Source: Epiperipatus broadwayi
Lineage: Eukaryota > Onychophora > Udeonychophora > Euonychophora > Peripatidae
Direction: 5' to 3'
Length of the DNA stretch: 64,000 bases
NCBI GenBank assembly: GCA_028023455.1
Contig: JAQFVV010000158.1
Span: 1,674,001 to 1,738,000, forward strand
This document shows, piece by piece, positions 1 to 59,559 of the stretch (its first letter is position 1; every line of letters starts with the position of its first letter). Both the position numbers and the translations under genes were made by a program. A model generated the notes under the pieces. That model did no database searches, had not been told where the DNA came from, and worked only from the letters and a program-made list of their open reading frames with translations.

Positions 1-240
1 ATCGTTCTGTCCGTTATATCTGGTGTCGTCAACTTTTGGGGCTAGTGGTCATTGTTCTGTCCATTATATCTGGCACCAGCAATGTTTGAGGCTCGATAGA
101 TAGTTGTATCATCACATAAATACTTTGTGTAAGTTGGTCATACATTGTGATCGAACCAGCTGACTGTTGAATCTGATCTATATATCTAAGTGGGAATCGT
201 TCTGTCCATTATAGTATATTATTTTTAGTACACATATATG
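1..240. repeat. Degenerate repeat with recurring TCGTTCTGTCC-TTATA motif
   Basis: The motif TCGTTCTGTCCRTTATA appears near 2, 52 and 197. The first two are spaced about 50 bases apart and are followed by similar TCTGG text. The segment is richer in G+C than its surroundings and has no open frame. It looks like part of an unclassified interspersed or tandem repeat cut by the window edge. Confidence 0.4.
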
Positions 241-769
241 GATGTGCATTTAATAATAAATATTACTTAAGTAAATCTTAATTCATGCTAAAATAATAGT
301 CTGGTTGTCATGAAAATTTAAAATTTTTTTATAATTTTGTCCAGATAAAAGAACTTGCCAAATTATAGGGAACTAGATTAGTAACATTCTATCTGTATCT
401 GAAACAACAGTGAATTGCAAAATATAATAGACATCTTTAAAAAAAATGATTACAAAGAAATACATCTAAAAAAGTCAAATATTTTAAATCAAATGCTTTA
501 TTTCTTAGGAGTTTATTTTAATAACAGTTAAGAGCAAGCATAAGAAATGGTGATCATGTGGGTTTGTAAAATGTTTGAACCCCAAAACCATACGGTACAA
601 AAAGAACAGGTGTCAATTTATAAGAGAATGTTTTGGGTGAAAAGGCAGAGTCTAAAGAATGAAATAACATTAGAATCAAAGAATGGCAAATAATAATGAG
701 AAATAATTTGAATGATAGAAATAATAAGCTCTTATAGATATTTTAATAGAAAATGGAATGAAATAAATA

Positions 770-1070
770 GGAATAGAATATATGATGAAGGAAAGCATTG
801 TAAAAACCATAGCTGTGATGAAGAAAAGTAATGTACAGGAAATGGTGATTCATGTGATTCCACTTGAATTACTAAAAGCTTAAGATGGTGAGAGGTGAAA
901 AGAACTGTTTGAAATTTGTAATTCAATTTATGATTTATGAAAACAGCCTATATATTTACTTTCAATAGTTGTGATTCATTTAGAGAAAGACAGTAAAATG
1001 AAATGGTTTTAGAACAATAAGCTTAATCTCATATGAAGTTAAAATGTTGCATAAAATATTAAGTAAAAGA
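770..1070 (+). pseudogene. RTE-type LINE reverse transcriptase fragment (N-terminal part)
   Basis: Plus-strand translation, ignoring stops and frame changes, gives a pattern like VKTIAVMKKS, then IPLELLKA-DGE-WKELFEIC, then ISLISYE-KVMLHKILS. This corresponds to the region of RTE/BovB-class reverse transcriptases upstream of the catalytic palm (the I-KMK-GKA...IP-E-LKA, then the ISL-SH--K block). Several in-frame stops make it non-functional. It lies just left of S28 exon 6, inside the host gene or its next intron. Confidence 0.5.
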
Positions 1071-1800
1071 TAAAAATCTTTTTTAAATTAAATTTCTCAC
1101 TGTAGGGTAAAATTTCTCTAACAGCTATTCATAAATAAACAGTGAAGAAAAAGACTACCATTACTTTGATGAATCTCTGCCAAAACTCTGAGTTAACCAA
1201 AATTGCTTGCTTGATAAAATCACTGCTAAAGTTTTGCTTGATAAAATCAATGCTAACCTTTTGACAGTAAATCACTTATTTTCCATAATTGTAATATGGT
1301 CTTAACTTCTTGTCATTTTAATACTGTGTAAAGTAATATCTGGAGTACACATATTGATCTCTAAATCAAAAAAAAATTTAAAAATTCATGTGATATCCTA
1401 TTACCAACTATGCAAGATTTTTGTTATTTATGATTCAAGCTGAATGTCTTTATGATTATTATATATCTTGAATATATTGCTGTCTATATTTTTTTAAAAA
1501 GCATATTTTCTGATGACATGACATTTAAAAAGTTTGAAATACAATTCTCTCATATAAAGATTATTCTTAGATTCACAGAAAGATCTAACATTGGCACAAA
1601 TAGTAAAATAGGTCTAGAAAAATCAAATTATGATGTAGATATTTTGAGAAAAATATATTTTTACCAATAATTAATATTATATAACAATAATATGAATCAT
1701 AAAAGTTGAATTTAAATGAGATAGGAAGAACATTTATATATTTTTCTAAATGAATATTAAGTGTATCAAATGTGGTTGCATTTTAAAATTTGATTGGATC
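1070..1800. other. AT-rich stretch, no gene seen
   Basis: This should be S28 intron sequence to the left of exon 6. I searched the minus strand for the expected C-terminal blocks of the protease and found none. A short imperfect repeat of ACTGCTAAAGTTTTGCTTGATAAAATCA-like text lies near 1205-1260. Confidence 0.4.
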
Positions 1801-1806
1801 AAATAC

Positions 1807-49169
<47,363 letters not shown>

Positions 49170-49414
49170 TTTCGCTCTTAAACAAAAGTAGAAATAGATA
49201 AGATAAAATAGATCACACTCAAAAAAAGTAATGATATCACCACTGATCTAATTATAGAAACTAGAAAAATCAATTTTAGTACATATATGCATACATACAA
49301 TGAAATCTCGACAGTTCTACATAACGTAAAAACAAGAAATTCCAATAGAGAGGTTTGTCTAAGATTATATAACTTAACCATTTGTTCTAATATTGCAGTA
49401 GAGAGTTAGCAGTG

Positions 49415-49428
49415 GGCTCGCGCGAGCC
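49415..49428. promoter_or_regulatory. CpG-containing perfect palindrome upstream of S28 exon 1
   Basis: GGCTCGCGCGAGCC is self-complementary over 14 bases and lies about 250 bp upstream of the S28 start codon on the minus strand. It is the densest CpG cluster in its neighbourhood. A symmetric transcription factor site or core promoter element is plausible but inferred from position and symmetry alone. Confidence 0.3.
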
Positions 49429-49686
49429 TATTGTTAAATTTTTGATTACGCATTTATAAGAAAATATAAGTAAGGAATCGCAGAATATGTCAAATAATAT
49501 GCTAAAACTTATATTTATTTATAAAAATAATTTTAAATTATAGTCGACTGTTAATAATTGTTCTATGTTTGTAATATGTTTGCGTTTCATTGTTACAACG
49601 GTTGCCTTCATCTAAGAATATCAATATCGTACTTCTTTAAATCATCTGTATATATCCCCTATATTTATAATACTGATATACTACAT

Positions 49687-49978
49687 AGGGGTTTGAACTC
49701 AGACTTTCACATGATTCTCAACTATGCATGCTATCCCACACTGCTGACACACTTGATCACACACACACGTTGAAAAGATAAATAATCACCAATATATGTA
49801 TTTCATGCTAAACTAGCACTCATCAGTTGGTCCAGATTATCATCTCCACACATATCTGATGATGGAATGCTCAAAGTCCACATTGGTGCCAAGCTTCTCA
49901 TCCTACCCATGTTGACCATAAGTCACTCTGACCCCTCATGTACAGGACATAATCCATTTACATACATATAAAAGGGAT
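49687..49978 (-). repeat. Family B repeat, rearranged copy
   Basis: Begins GGGGTTTGAACTCAGACTTT, continues to CAGCACTCATCAGTTGGTCC, then jumps to CTGATGATGGAATGCTCAAA and ends near GACCCCTCATGTACAGGA. The middle block of the full copy is deleted. Confidence 0.65.
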
Positions 49979-49996
49979 GGTCAGACTTTGCAGCAC

Positions 49997-50327
49997 TATA
50001 TTTTAATATATGAAATTTTTTCTACAGTACAGGCTTTTTCATACCTGCACTCCAATATGTAATATATAGGCTGAGCACTGATTGTATATATGTGTGAAGA
50101 TGATAATCTGGATTAACTGATGAGTGCTGGTTTAGCACAAAATACAAATATTGGTGATTATTTATCTTTTCAACATGTGTGTGGTCAAGGGTGTCAGCAG
50201 TATGAGATAGCATGGATAGTTGAGGATCATGTGAAAGTCTGAGTTCAAACCCCTATATATTATATATTGGAGTGCAGGTATGAAAAAGCTTTTACTGTAG
50301 AAAAATTTATATATTAAAATACTGATT
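49997..50327. repeat. Family B copy enclosed by 70-bp inverted arms
   Basis: The outer arms TTTTAATATATGAAATTTTT, CTACAGTACAGGC and TTTTTCATACCTGCACTCC (49997-50066) pair with GGAGTGCAGGTATGAAAAAG onward (50262-50327). They enclose a plus-oriented family B 3' part (50067-50262) ending GTCTGAGTTCAAACCCC. Confidence 0.7.
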
Positions 50328-50814
50328 TACAAAAGTTTTGTCAATTGTACAAAATCATCTTAGGAGCGAAGAGGTATTGATTTAGCCAACAGTATTTGGA
50401 TATTGATTTAGGTAACAGAATGTGGGTTTGTTAATTTAATACATAGCTAAGAAAAAAATTAACCTGCACATGATGGGCAATGGGTTTAAAGATTTTTGAG
50501 ACAGTGCATATTATAAAAATACTAGTATAGTGATTTTTTATTTATCTAGTTGTAATAGTATCATATACTTTTATTTATAGGTCCAATAAATTAAAACATC
50601 AAATTGTGAAATAACATTAGGTTATAAAAATTGTGGTTAAATAAAATTTATAGCTTCAGAAATATAAAAACAACTAAGAACAAAGAAATGTACATAGTAT
50701 ACAAATTTAATTACTATATTAAATATTATTTCTTTTAACGATAATAAAAGGAAATAAAGTAAGACAAACTGTTAACTTGTCATTATTATTATGGTTACAT
50801 TATTCTATTTTAAA

Positions 50815-51915
50815 TATTTGAAACCAGGCACTCTTCACAAACCTGGGAGCTTAATTGTAAGTGTAGAGGATTTGAACTCAGATTTTCAAGCATCCTTCAA
50901 CTATCCACACTATCTCATACAACTGATACTCATGACCACACACATGTAGAAAAGATTAATAATCACCAATATCCATATTTCATGCTAAACCAGCACTCAT
51001 CAGTTGGTCCAGACTATCATCTCTCATACATATATATAATCAATGCTCAGTTTATATTAAGATAGCAAATCTTTATATTTTAATGGACAGGCTTCAATCC
51101 ACTGCAACCTCCAACTTTTCAGCCATCCATATCATTGAAAATCTGATGATGAAAACTCAAATCCCATGCTGATGCTAATATTATTGCCATGCCCATGTTG
51201 ACCTGAAGTCACTCTGACCCCTCATGTATAGGACAATATCCATTAAATACATATAAGAGGAATGGACAGGATACAAGCTTAATATGTAAATATTTGAAAC
51301 CAGGCACTCTTCACAAACCTGGGAGCTTAATTGTAAGTATAGAGAATTTGAATTCAGACTTTCAAGCACCCTTCAACTATCCACACTATCTCATATAACT
51401 GATACTCATGACCACACACATGTAGAAAAGATTAATAATCACCAATATATGTATTTCGTGCTAAACCAGCACTCATCAGTTCCAAATATTTACATATTAA
51501 GCTTGTATCCTGTCCATCCCTCTTATATGTATTTAATGGATACTGTCCTATACATGAGGGGTCAGAGTGACTTCAGGTCAACATGGGCATGACAATAATA
51601 TTAGCATCAGCATGGGATTTGAGTTTTCATCATCAGATTTTCAATGATATGGATGGCTGAAAAGTTGGAGGTTGCAGTGGATTGAAGCCTGTCCATTAAA
51701 GTATAAAGATTTGCTATCTTAATATAAACTGAGCATTGATTATATATATGTGTGAGAGATGATAGTCTGGACCAACTTATGAATGCTGGTTTAGCATGAA
51801 ATATGGATATTGGTGATTATTAATCTTTTTTACATGTGTGTGGTCATGAGTATCAGTTGTATGAGATATAGTTGAAGAGTGCTTGAAAATTTGAGTTCAA
51901 ATCCTCTATACTTAT
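50815..51915. repeat. 1.1-kb inverted duplication of family B
   Basis: A minus-oriented family B copy (about 50860-51290) is followed by a direct repeat of its first 190 bp (51288-51481, starting AAATATTTGAAACCAGGCAC), then by the reverse complement of the whole (51482-51912). Arms match over about 430 bp with few differences, for example AAGTTGGAGGTTGCAGTGG opposite CCACTGCAACCTCCAACTT. It could form a very long hairpin. Confidence 0.85.
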
Positions 51916-52094
51916 TATTCTATTTTGAAACATTTTAAAATTGAATATTTGGGAACTTCTGAAGTGATGTATAACAATTTATTAAACACTTAAATAATAA
52001 CTTTTATAAAAATAAATTTAAATATGGTATGTTAATTTTCTATAATATATTTTTATTATTTCATTTTCAAAATATATATTATTATTTTTAATAG

Positions 52095-54100
52095 ACATGA
52101 AAAGTAAATCAAATTTGGTGAGATTTTGGGAAAAGATAAAAAAACTAAAATTGTTTCTAAAACAAACACTACCATGGAAGAATATATCAATAAAAATGCC
52201 GATTATGTATCAGAAGTATTACAATCCACTGATACTGATATTCATATTTTACAAGAATCAAAGATGAAAATGAAAAAATTATGGTCCCAATTACTGGAAC
52301 AATAAACAAGCAAATTATTTCAAACCTCAATATACTTGGCTAGAAATTAATAGTGCTAAATGTAAAAATTTGGGAATTAAAGGTGACAAACATTGCCTTA
52401 AAAGAATGGTTGGAAACAAAAGTACCACCAAATGGAGCAGCAAAAAATACATGATCTGCAGTTTTATGTCATAAGCACAGGCAAAACTCTCCATACAGTA
52501 GGGCCAACCAGAGTAATCAATGGATGCCAGAAGGCTTGTGCATAAAATCCCCATTTAGTGCCTACTCATCCAATATCCCCAGACTAGTTTCTGGCTTGTG
52601 GCCTTCGTCAGTGAGGAGCTTTGGATCTGAGAGCACTGCAACTAGATCTTAGGATTACTCTGTTTGACACTGAGTGGCACTACTGTATGGAGAGTTTTGC
52701 CTGTGTTAATAACAGTTATGTGATAGCATAAGAAACGGTGATCATATAATGAATCAATTTTACATAATAAAATTATAAAACTATTGCCAAAATTTATTGA
52801 TAAATTAAATGAAGAAAAACTGTTTTAATAACATTAACAATTTTAATACTATTTATAATTTGGCAAAAAATAATAATCTAATATCCGATTTGTCCGATTT
52901 AACATAATTGCAAATTAAAATGGTCTTGATTTAGGAATATCATTACATTCAAGATTTACAACAATAACAATAGTGAAACATATTTCCAACAAAATAAAAT
53001 TAGAAATATTCTCTAAAATAATAAAAAACAAATACAAAATTTGTATTATAATAGATAAATCAACAACTCTGTTTAAACAAAGTGTTTTTATAATTTACTT
53101 AAAAATTGAATTTACCGAGCCATATTTGATTTTTGTAGATCTTGTAGTTAGAATGTACTACTGCCTAATATATATATAATGTATTAATTATTGCTTTATT
53201 TATATATGGATTTTCAATAATTATTTGAAACATTATCTTATTGCATTTTGTTCCAATGGTACTAGCATAATGTTGGAAGTAAATCAGGCATTCCAACTAA
53301 ACTTTTAAAAAAAATTCCAAATATTGTGATGTGGCAATGCCTAGCACATCATGTACAATCAGCACTGGATAATGTATTAAATGAATAAAAAAGTAACAGT
53401 AAATATTTAAGTTTATTATATTGACTATTAAATTTAGAATTTTTAAAGGATTTATTATAAATGATTGATATTCTTCAAGAATTCTTACGTCTTTCCAAAG
53501 CTCTACAAAGTAGAAATGTATGAAAGATAAGCTGCCACATGATCAGGTTTCCCCATGTACTGTATAAAATTATATGTGACAATTTTGGAGAATCTCATGC
53601 CAATCTCTCTACAAGAATTGCGCAACACATATAGCAATACAATCAAGCCAAAACTAATAGACATTAAATCTATCTTCCTGCAACACTAGTTCAAACATGG
53701 TCACAGCTTTGAACTTACATCTGCTAATATTATCTGCTCTGAGAAAATGGAATGGTTTTAGAAGGAAAATTACATGCTAAATTTCCTATTACAACTAAAA
53801 AGCTGGACTACTGTAGAAGCAATTGCAGCATGAAGCTGAATGAGAATTTAGTGCAATGAACAATATTTGTCACTACAAAACAGACAAATCTGACAGTAAA
53901 CATATTTTAGATTTAATGACAATTTCATTAAATGGGAAGCCTTTAAATCAATTTAATACAATTCCATATGTTAAATCTTCTTTAAAAAATCATCGTTCAG
54001 CTTCGAAAATAACACCTAGAAAACAAGATAAAAAAAAATTGAAGAAAATAATGCTGTTTCACAGTTGCTATCAAAATTTTGTTTATTATATAGTATATTA
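52095..54100 (+). pseudogene. KIAA1586-like hAT transposase pseudogene, split by a family A repeat
   Basis: Before the insertion: TWLEINSAKCKNLGIKG and, in another frame, KEWLETKVPPNGAAKN then AVLCHK (about 52340-52475). After it: NLISDLSDLT (about 52870-52905), KHISNKIKLEIFSKIIKNKY then KICIIIDKSTTLFKQSVFII (52976-53095), LKIEFTEPYLIFVDLV (53100-53150), then weaker blocks including FCSNGTSIML (about 53245), HANLSTRIAQHIYSN, SFELTSANIICSEKMEWF (about 53708-53760). The IDKSTT block corresponds to the DEST catalytic-region motif of hAT transposases, with D-E changed to D-K. Family assignment to the KIAA1586-like branch is from this order; no terminal repeats were found. Many stops; not functional. 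Confidence 0.7.
52476..52750 (+). repeat. Family A repeat inserted into the hAT relic
   Basis: CACAGGCAAAACTCTCCATA with CAGTAG at 52476-52501 is repeated in inverse at 52680-52705, giving 26-bp perfect inverted ends around a 180-bp core with the family A blocks (AATCAATGGATGCCAGAAGG, CCAATATCCCCAGACTAG). A tail to GGTGATCAT follows. Transposase coding similarity exists on both sides, so it inserted after the hAT element. Confidence 0.8.
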
Positions 54101-54414
54101 AATATTTATAATGTTATTTATATTTTCATGTTTCTATTTTGTGCAAAAATATTTATATAACAATGTTTTTAATTATTATTATAAAAGTATTTATTATATA
54201 TTTTCCATTTTTACACTTTTTTATTAATTTTTTCAAGTTTATAATAAATATTTCAACGTTACATTTATATAAAACAATATAGTGTACCAGGTCAAACCAC
54301 TGAAACTACTTACTTATACGTATATATAAGTTTTGGCCGGTTTCAAACTCCTTCCTGATACATTTATAATTTTATAAATGTTACGTGAACGAACCGGCAC
54401 GTTCGAGCAAAATG

Positions 54415-54600
54415 GGAGATCTTATTGATAGCTTTAACTATCAACAATGGCCCATCTTGGCTCCTAGATTCAAGCCCCCACTATCCAAATACTTTATTTG
54501 TTTTGGGGTAAACCCCCGGGCGCCAACTAGTCTAATGACTAACGTATTCGGGCAGTAGGCTCATAATCCAGTGCTCGAAACATTCCCTAAAACTAGCTCA
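54415..54600 (+). repeat. tRNA-like segments, possible SINE head
   Basis: Two promoter-like arrangements are seen. First, GATAGCTTTAACTATC then GATTCAAGCCCC (54435-54480). Second, TAGTCTAATGACTAACG, the anticodon-loop-like GGCTCATAATCC and GTGCTCGAAAC (about 54528-54590), which together resemble box A, a CAT anticodon loop and box B of a tRNA-Met-like sequence. Stems pair poorly, so it is not a functional tRNA gene; a tRNA-derived SINE is the likelier reading. Confidence 0.35.
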
Positions 54601-57020
54601 GTCTAATTTTAATTTCAATAACAAAATTATACAAAATTAGTGGTGGAAAGAATTAATAAAAGGTTGGTAAAAAGAATTGACCGACAAATAAAGTTTAAGT
54701 TTGAAGACATTTTATTTTAATTAACATTAATTAAGTTTAAAGATAATTTATTACCCAACATTGACTAAATTTAAACATCTTTATAAATCTAATTTAACAC
54801 ACGCACATTTTTTAAAGTAACACATTATAACATATATCTGGTGAAAAGCATAAATAATATGTGGCATCATTAAATTATCTCACATTCACACACACACACA
54901 TCAATAGTTCATTTTATGCATGCTTAAGAGTTCAAATTACTTTACTCGGTAGGATTGATGAACTACAGCGGTGGCTACTACATATAAATGATAATAAATG
55001 TTTACCTAGGATTTTTTGAACATGGATATTTCTTGTTGTTGGCTGCTTCTGTTGCTTCTGATGGATTATATCTAACCAGTTAGATTTGGACATTTCTTGA
55101 AGAGATTTTATGTGAATCCATTGGCTTTATTTTTGAAGACAGTTGAACGTTTGATGAAGGATTTCTGAGTTATTATGCAGACATTATTTCACAGGCAGGT
55201 TTTAATGATCTTGTTGGACTAAAAAGGCTGAAGCATGAGCGTATATTTCCAAAAGCTGCTCAACAATGCATTTTTGTTTCTGGATACATAATAGAAATGC
55301 ACTGTTATGTCAACTGAAACAAGACTGTCACTACAAACTAGATTGGAAAAACTCTGAACTCCGATAATTATCCGAATTGTTTTCATTTTAATATCCTCTG
55401 GCAATAGGTGTTATCGAAATTCCATTAGTAATTAATCCTATGACGTGTTTTTGAAGATTGTTTAATTAGTAGTAACTTTCATAAACGTATTGTTTTATAT
55501 CTTTAATTAGTAGCCCACCGCTGGTGTGGTTTTTTTAAAATCTTTATTTAACTTAATAGCCATCGCTGTGTTTTCCAAATATAATTTCTTTTTTAACTTT
55601 CATTTATATATATATATTTAATATTATTCTAACATGCATACATTTATTTACACTCGCATGCACATATATAATTTATTATAATAAGCTTGAAGGAAAAGAG
55701 ATTTATATTTTTTTTTAAATTTTAAATTACTTATTTTTACGAATACTAATTTAGAAAAACTTTACTTTCTTTTATAACACTTTTAGTTTGACTTTAAGAA
55801 AACTTCCTTCCCACTTTTAATCTTTTATTTCAAACTCTTTTACAAAAGATTTTTTTTTTATTTTAATAATTTTTTTTAGACAAAATTATTTTATATACAT
55901 GTGCCAAATTGGCCTTGGCACAATAGTGTAGTGTTGTTTTTTAAAATACAATATCAAAGAGCAAACCCATTGACAAAATATTCCTAGCTCACTACTGTAT
56001 GTAGGCAATAAATCTGAATCTGGTTTTTTGTAGAACTAGATAGAGAGTAAAGATGAATTTCGGAAATTTATATGCATAAATATTATTTTTGAATGTTTTC
56101 TATTTTTTCAGCAGTTTCTTTCTCCTGGTTAATATCTCTTTCATTTCTTTGTGGGTCTCAAAACTACCAAAAATGGCATTTAAAGATTATTGGTTGGTTT
56201 GCAGTATTTTAATTTCTCAACCTGTCTTTTGACAGGGTTGATATTATTATAGCAAGAGCTTTTGACAAATAATAATGTTTTCACCTAGAGATTCTAGTAT
56301 TTTTTGTATTTTAAATCATTTTATTTCATCTGCATTTAGACCCTATATTTCCACTCTATCCCTTTCCAGTGCGCAGTATCAGTTCTGCTAGAACTATCTT
56401 TCACCATGTTATAATGAATTTCAACATTTAAAACAAACTTCACAAAATTATGTTTAGGATATGTATTAAGTTATCTTTGATTGATTAATAAATAATCTAT
56501 TTAAATCTTCAAATTTTTTATATCCATTTATTATGAACAATCAGATTATAGTGTTATGATGTTATGTTTTATATCATAACCATGTGAGAATTTTAAAAAA
56601 ATAATTGCTTGATTAGAAAATTAATTAACAATATATTATGCTAAAACTTTAAATGTGTGAAATTTCCCACTTTATCTAGCTTAAAAAGGAGACAGCTTTT
56701 TGTTCTCTAGTTGACCAAAAAAAAAAGCTCTTCCTACAGTACATAGAAGCTTCTTATTATCATTTATTCTGTATCATAAATTCATAATTGATTTTGTGGA
56801 AAGGGTTTATCTGACTTACAGAAACTCACAGGAAAAAAAAGAGTTCATGACAGTACAGAAGTTATAAAAATTACCAATTGCTGTCAGAGAGAGAGACAAT
56901 AGAGCATATCAAAGCATAGGGAACTCTATGATAAATTTTATTTCCAGATGGAACATTAGAAATAAATTGTCATGTGCTTTATATGCTTTGATGAATAGGT
57001 TATCAAACAACTATTAGATT
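54600..57020. other. AT-rich region upstream of the S28 gene, nothing firm
   Basis: A CA microsatellite (54884-54900) is present. The stretch 55010-55420 is more complex and could be a decayed transposon, but no protein motif was secure. Confidence 0.35.
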
Positions 57021-57024
57021 TAAA

Positions 57025-57490
57025 ATAGACAAAACTTTCCATTCAGTAGTGTCACTCAGTGCAAGCCAGAGTAATCAATGTATGTAAGGTTTGTGCATAA
57101 AATCCCTATCTAGTGCCTACTCATCCAATATCCTGACTAGTTTCTAACTTGTGGATTTCATCAGTAAGGAGCCTTAGATCTGACAGCACTGCATCTAGAT
57201 CTTAGGATCTAATGCAACCATCCAACAGCCACCTTTATCTCTTCTTAACTACAAAACTATGAGTCTAAAATTGAAAACATATTTTCAATCTGAGCCCATT
57301 AGCTTATATAGTCATAAAAATCTGATCTCAGTTCAGTATCCATACATTTTGTTGACTTTGGTTCTTTAATAACCATAGCTACCACTATTCTATTAGTCAG
57401 GATTGGTATTAAATCACTAAATGCTTGCTCAAGCTGTTAAAACTCTCCATACAGCAATGGTGATCATGTAATATTTAGTAGTTTAATTAT
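57025..57490 (+). repeat. Family A repeat, long copy
   Basis: Contains the core and the extra middle block of the long form (GATCTTAGGATCTAATGC, ACTATGAGTCTAAAATTG, TGATCTCAGTTCAGTATCC, GTCAGGATTGGTATTAAATC) in the same order as 5330-5825, ending with an inverted AAACTCTCCATACAGCA and GGTGATCATGTAATATTTAG. Confidence 0.75.
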
Positions 57491-57689
57491 CATATTTCTT
57501 GATAATCTCATCAGTGTATATAAATAGTTGTCTAGCTCATATCATCTTCTTCTGACATATATCATAGAGGAACTACAATGAATTAAATTCTGCTATGCTA
57601 TTTATTAAAATACATTTTCCCATGTGTGTTATATATATTGACTATTTTGTTGCATAATTGACATAATTCTGTATAATTTTATCATCACT

Positions 57690-59270
57690 ATTATTTGTTC
57701 TGAATGTCCATGCACATCTGACTAACTTCAATGTCATAATTGAGTCAAATGCCCTGACCAAATCAATAAAAGCAATACATAAACCCAACATTTTTTTTGC
57801 ATTTGCCTGTCAACAAAAATTATGTCAATAATGTTTCTTGATTTTCCAAAACTCCATTGAATCTAATTAAAATCTGCTTATTCAACAAAATCACTGATTG
57901 TATCTTTGTTGTAGTGAGCAATAATGATATTCCATGATAAATATTACAATCTTGTCTCATCTTTATTTTTAAAAACTAGATTAATTGAAGCATTCTGAAG
58001 ATCAGGCAAAACAGTTTCATGAGGCTAACATATTCCTATCATATTTTAAAACCTCCAGGTATAATCTGCAGTCTTTCCATTATTTAAGATTATGAAGTTA
58101 TTTTAATTTCACTAAGAAGGATATTTTTGTTCAAATCTTAATAAATCATTACAAAGTATCATCTCAATTCTTGTATAATTATTCAAAAGATGATCAAAAT
58201 AATCTTTCCGCCTGTTCAAAATATCATAATCATCACATATGAGAGTGCCACTAACGGATTTAATAGAGATGTAACATCATTTTTTAGACCCATATGCTGC
58301 TTTCAATGCAACAAAAAAAATGTTTGTTTTCCTCTGTAATTTTAATTCACTAATCATTAAATTTTTTTTTCAGTCACTGAGTTCTGCTTTTAAAGCTCTG
58401 CATTCATTATTTATCTCCATATTCAATTTATTATTCTGCCAAGCAGAAAATGTCACATACTTTCATTTAATCAAATCACTAATAATAATTTCATTATCAA
58501 AAAACTAGTCATGGATTTTTTTTAATAACCCTCAAAATAAATTAACATGTATCCATAACACAGTCCTTATGAGAATTGTATCCTTCAGTAAGACGACAAT
58601 CCTGAAATTCTAAATTAGCAACATTAATTAATGTTTAATAGCTGTTAAAGTTTAATAAGTGTAGTTGATACGTCTAAAGAATGAAGATTAATTTTCTTTC
58701 AAATATGACCAGAATATCTACTTTAATGTAATTATCATTTTAATATTGATGCATACAAATGTATGCTCTGTCCAACAATCTGCACTCATAAGTGCTTGTG
58801 TAATATGAGTTTCTCTTATATTTTGTCTCCAAACTATAATCTATTAAGTACCATTGTTTTGAGTATGGATGCATCCATACTTTTTTTATAATGATTTTTC
58901 TGTCTAAACAAAATGTTTGTGATGGTCTGTCAATCTATGTGTTGTGCAAAAATTCCATAATAGCATAAATAATTATATCCAGTGAGGAATAAAAGCTATT
59001 TTCTGATTTAATGTTAGAGCTGCACCACTAATGAGTACAGATTCCATTGAGAAGTATTGATATATCAAGGAATTCCAAGAATAGAAGATATAAAATGTCT
59101 TTATTGAAAATCCAAATTTATATTTTCACTTTTCACTGATCAATTTGTTCTTCCAAAAAAATTGTTCTATTAAGTTTTTATCCTCTGCAAGATAAATTTC
59201 ATTAAAAGCAGTTATATTTTGGCAACTCTTAATCACCATTGCTATTCTACATTCAAGTACCTATATTTAG
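57690..59270 (-). pseudogene. Jockey/CR1-type LINE ORF2 relic: endonuclease then reverse transcriptase
   Basis: Minus-strand translation across frames gives the endonuclease order IAMVIKSCQNITAFNEIYLA (near 59250-59190), HTQNNGT and then MSADCWTEHTFVCINIKM (about 58800-58730), followed by a linker KLNMEINNECRALKAELSD (about 58440-58380), FVALKAAYGSKK (about 58310-58275), DYFDHLLNN (about 58205-58180), and the RT start SRNIIDIIFVDRQMQKKCW (about 57840-57785) with a degraded FIDL-RAFDSI block. The order matches an APE-type endonuclease plus RT ORF2 of jockey/CR1-like LINEs. It is 3'-truncated at about 57690 next to a family A copy. Multiple stops. Confidence 0.75.
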
Positions 59271-59284
59271 AAAGAGTTGAAGAC

Positions 59285-59385
59285 CATTGCTCTATTGCAT
59301 AAAAATACTAGAAAAAGGTAAATAATCATCAAGATGCATTTCATGCTGAACCAGCACTTCTAGTGGGCCCAGATCACAATTTTAC
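59285..59385 (-). repeat. Family B repeat scrap
   Basis: AAAGGTAAATAATCATCAAG then ATGCATTTCATGCTGAACCA and GCACTTCTAGTGGGCCCAGA match the family B block around CACTCATCAGTTGGTCCAGA. Confidence 0.5.
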
Positions 59386-59559
59386 ATGTTTGTTCAGTAT
59401 TTATCAATGGCAAATTATTACACTGAGTTATTCCAATCTTATATACCTGATTTCTAAGCCAAATATTAATAAAAAATAAGGAAATTTATTAGAGCAAATT
59501 CTCTTTCACAATATTCCTATAATAGTCTAATAAAAATTGTAGACTTTGATGAATTTGGC

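Noticed and set aside
1-1806. Search for the remaining S28 exons with the Asp and His of the triad
   Set aside because: No minus-strand exon with suitable splice sites and phase 1 entry was convincing; the gene must continue beyond the window.
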